DNA of 8,497 nucleotides, taken from assembly GCA_017557475.1 (NCBI GenBank), contig JAFYYO010000081.1:1-8497 (forward strand). Reading direction: 5' to 3'. The notes beneath the pieces were generated by a model that had not been told where the DNA came from, ran no database searches, and saw only the letters and a list, made by a program, of their open reading frames with translations. Below, in pieces: positions 7,094-8,497 of this stretch. Source of the DNA: Bacteroidaceae bacterium. Its GTDB lineage: Bacteria; Bacteroidota; Bacteroidia; Bacteroidales; Bacteroidaceae. The stretch's first letter is position 1; each line of letters begins with the position of its first letter. The translations under genes and the position numbers were made by a program.

Positions 7094-7708
7094 ATGTTGC
7101 AGTCACACTACTCTTCACAGCTTCTCGAGAAGGCGGTTATGGAAATTAATCGACTGCCTGGAATCGGTAGTAAGACGGCTCTGAGGCTTGCTCTCCACCT
7201 TCTTCGTCAAGATGAAGGCAGGGTGGAAGCTTTGGCTGAGAGCCTTGTGGAAATGCGTCGAGGCGTGCATTATTGCCAGACTTGCTACAATATCTGCGAT
7301 GATGAGAAGTGCGAGATCTGCAGCAATCCGACTCGAGACGGCAGTATCGTCTGTGTGGTTGAGAACGTTCAGGATGTGATGGCTATCGAGAACACGATGC
7401 AATACAATGGTCTCTATCATGTTCTTGGCGGCGTTATCAGTCCGATGGACGGTATCGGTCCGAGCGACTTGCAGATAGAAAGCCTCGTGGAGCGCGTCAA
7501 AAGAGGTGGGGTAGAGGAAGTTATACTCGCTCTAAGTCCTACGATGGAGGGCGATACGACCAACTATTTCATCTACAGAAAGCTCGAAGATACTGGCGTC
7601 AAAGTGACTGTTATCGCTCGAGGAATCGCGCAAAATGATGAACTGCAATATACCGACGAAGTGACTTTAGGCAGAGCCCTTGCAGGTAGAATACCGTTTG
7701 GGAAGTAA
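7094..7708 (+). CDS. recR: Recombination mediator protein RecR
   Basis: RecR forms a ring-shaped DNA clamp and works with RecO and RecF to place RecA on SSB-coated gaps. The 204-residue protein has the full domain set: helix-hairpin-helix [17 protein letters not shown] (21-37), a C4 zinc finger C61-C64-C73-C76, a Toprim domain from about 84 with E90 in VVENVQD and the [13 protein letters not shown] segment near 148-160, and the C-terminal [25 protein letters not shown] region (split: [10 protein letters not shown], then QYTDEV, then TLGRALAGR). The ATG at 7094 is one base after the hisB stop, so expression almost certainly depends on read-through from the his operon, as no promoter box was seen nearby. 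A 22 bp repeat array begins directly after its TAA. Confidence 0.96.
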   Translation: MLQSHYSSQLLEKAVMEINRLPGIGSKTALRLALHLLRQDEGRVEALAESLVEMRRGVHYCQTCYNICDDEKCEICSNPTRDGSIVCVVENVQDVMAIENTMQYNGLYHVLGGVISPMDGIGPSDLQIESLVERVKRGGVEEVILALSPTMEGDTTNYFIYRKLEDTGVKVTVIARGIAQNDELQYTDEVTLGRALAGRIPFGK

Positions 7709-7818
7709 ACAACCCCAGTTACGAGACCAAACATAACACGTTATGACTGCAAACATAACACGTTAAGATGACCAACATAACACGTTAAGTTTTTAAACTA
7801 TCCACGTTAAATCTACAA
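7709..7818. repeat. Five-unit 22 bp tandem repeat array after recR
   Basis: Units begin at 7709, 7731, 7753, 7775 and 7797, each exactly 22 bases. Units 2-4 share the 13-mer ACATAACACGTTA; units 3 and 4 share 15 bases. Unit 5 keeps AC and CACGTTAA, and unit 1 keeps ACA and GTTA in register. The remaining 8 bases of each unit vary but always end in A. The core has dyad symmetry: in unit 2, CATAAC-AC-GTTATG is a perfect inverted repeat. The array starts at the first base after the recR stop and ends 8 bases before the next ATG. The 22 bp period is about two DNA helical turns, so the sites would face one side of the helix. I do not recognise a named element; it is not CRISPR, as the variable part is only 8 bases. 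Confidence 0.85.
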
Positions 7819-7826
7819 ACGACATT

Positions 7827-8066
7827 ATGCTGACTTACATTCTTACCTTGATTTGTGCGGCAATTATCTTGCTTGCAGCTTTCTTCGCGATTCGTTACAG
7901 GAAGGTAAACGCCTACATTCGTTTGGCTGCACTTGCTGTTTCGGCTATCTTCGTGCTTGTGCTTTACTTCAAATACGACGACACTTCTCAGCTCTATGGG
8001 CTTGGAATTCTGGCCATTGCGTTAGTCTTTCCTCTGATAGATATCAAGCGTCATGCTAAAGAGTAG
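7827..8066 (+). CDS. Small hypothetical membrane protein
   Basis: The 79-residue product is strongly hydrophobic, with likely membrane helices at about residues 2-22, 31-49 and 56-72. The first loop is basic (RYRKVNAYIR) and the second acidic (KYDDTSQ), and the C-terminus is charged (DIKRHAKE). By the positive-inside rule the first loop and the tail would face the cytosol. I do not recognise a family. Coding is supported by sensible hydrophobicity, an ATG after an AT-rich stretch, and its 14 bp overlap with the following acetyltransferase gene, which suggests coupled expression. No promoter box was seen directly upstream, so it may be read from the his-recR transcript through the repeat array. 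An in-frame TAA at 7794-7796 limits extension upstream. Confidence 0.72.
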   Translation: MLTYILTLICAAIILLAAFFAIRYRKVNAYIRLAALAVSAIFVLVLYFKYDDTSQLYGLGILAIALVFPLIDIKRHAKE

Positions 8067-8497
8067 CAAGTTGAAGCTGCGAGCAGTCGAGCCAGAGGAT
8101 CTCGACTTGATGTATCTCATCGAGAATGATACCGAGCTTTGGCCTCTCGGACAGGCTTCTGTGCCGTTCTCTTATTATGCTCTCAAGCAGTACATAGCTG
8201 AGAGTAGTAACGACTTCTTCCACGACCGGCAGCTGAGATTGGTGATTGAATCTGCCGATGAAGTGAGTGTAGGTTTTGTGGATTTGCAGAACTACGACCC
8301 TCTTCATCATCGTGCAGAAGTGGGAATCGTTGTAGTTCCTGAGCAACAAAGAAAGGGTTTTGCAGCGGAAGCCCTGCGTCTGCTTGCAAAGTATGTCTCA
8401 GCTCATCTGGGCATTCATCAGCTCTATGCCCTTGTTCCAGAGGGGAATGAGGCTTCTGTCGCACTTTTCAAGAAGAGCGGATACAAAGAAACCGCCA
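8053..8497 (+). CDS. GNAT family N-acetyltransferase, 3' truncated by window end
   Basis: The frame from the ATG at 8053 stays open to the window edge, giving 148 residues of a GNAT acetyltransferase of the RimJ/RimL/SpeG-like type. The N-terminal LKLRAVEPEDLDLMY, the VGFVDLQNYD strand (73-81), the HHRAEVGIVVVPEQQRKGFA segment (85-104) with acetyl-CoA loop Q99-R-K-G102-F-A104, and NEASVALFKKSGY (132-144) are characteristic. Only a few C-terminal residues should be missing. The acceptor substrate cannot be told. The start lies inside the previous gene, overlapping it by 14 bp in another frame; the next Met (residue 20, 8110) would remove the conserved first strand, so 8053 is preferred. From memory, similar genes follow recR in other Bacteroidales; I could not check this. 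Confidence 0.88.
   Translation, partial: MLKSSKLKLRAVEPEDLDLMYLIENDTELWPLGQASVPFSYYALKQYIAESSNDFFHDRQLRLVIESADEVSVGFVDLQNYDPLHHRAEVGIVVVPEQQRKGFAAEALRLLAKYVSAHLGIHQLYALVPEGNEASVALFKKSGYKETA

Noticed and set aside
7709..7826. The repeat array as a CRISPR array
   Set aside because: Units are 22 bp with only 8 variable bases, too short for spacers. There are no cas genes nearby and repeat conservation decays in the outer units.

Overview
This 8.5 kb window looks like ordinary chromosome from a member of the Bacteroidales, most like Prevotella or a close relative. Three things point there: Bacteroidetes-type promoter boxes (TTTG, 19 bp, then TAnnTTTG) ahead of recF and hisG, start codons without clear Shine-Dalgarno sequences, and the compact hisG-hisD-hisC-hisB gene order with a bifunctional hisB. 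The genus is an inference from these traits and general codon style, not from a database match.

Layout: positions 1-52 hold a heptamer tandem repeat and a promoter box almost touching the recF start. Positions 53-1437 are recF and a DciA-like DUF721 gene, overlapping by ATGA. Positions 1444-2517, on the minus strand, encode an exported family 5 glycoside hydrolase with a Tat-like signal, convergent with DUF721. Positions 2518-2850 form the largest non-coding stretch, with a candidate promoter for the hydrolase, a second heptamer repeat, two copies of a promoter box and an imperfect inverted repeat. Positions 2851-7708 are one tightly packed plus-strand run, hisG-hisD-hisC-hisB-recR, with junctions of 4 bp, a 4 bp overlap, 6 bp and 1 bp. 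Positions 7709-7826 are almost filled by five units of a 22 bp tandem repeat. Positions 7827-8497 hold a small membrane protein gene overlapping a GNAT acetyltransferase gene that runs off the window.

Function: HisG, HisD, HisC and HisB cover the first step and the last four reactions of histidine synthesis (HisB supplies two; HisD performs the final double oxidation). The middle enzymes (HisI/E, A, H, F) are not here. RecF and RecR are partners in the RecFOR pathway that loads RecA at gaps, but here they lie about 6 kb apart in different transcription units, and recR appears to be the last gene of the his run.

I see no defence system, CRISPR array, insertion sequence, tRNA, rRNA or plainly new enzyme system. 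The most unusual material is non-coding: the 22 bp phased repeat array after recR and the repeat-plus-promoter arrangement ahead of hisG.
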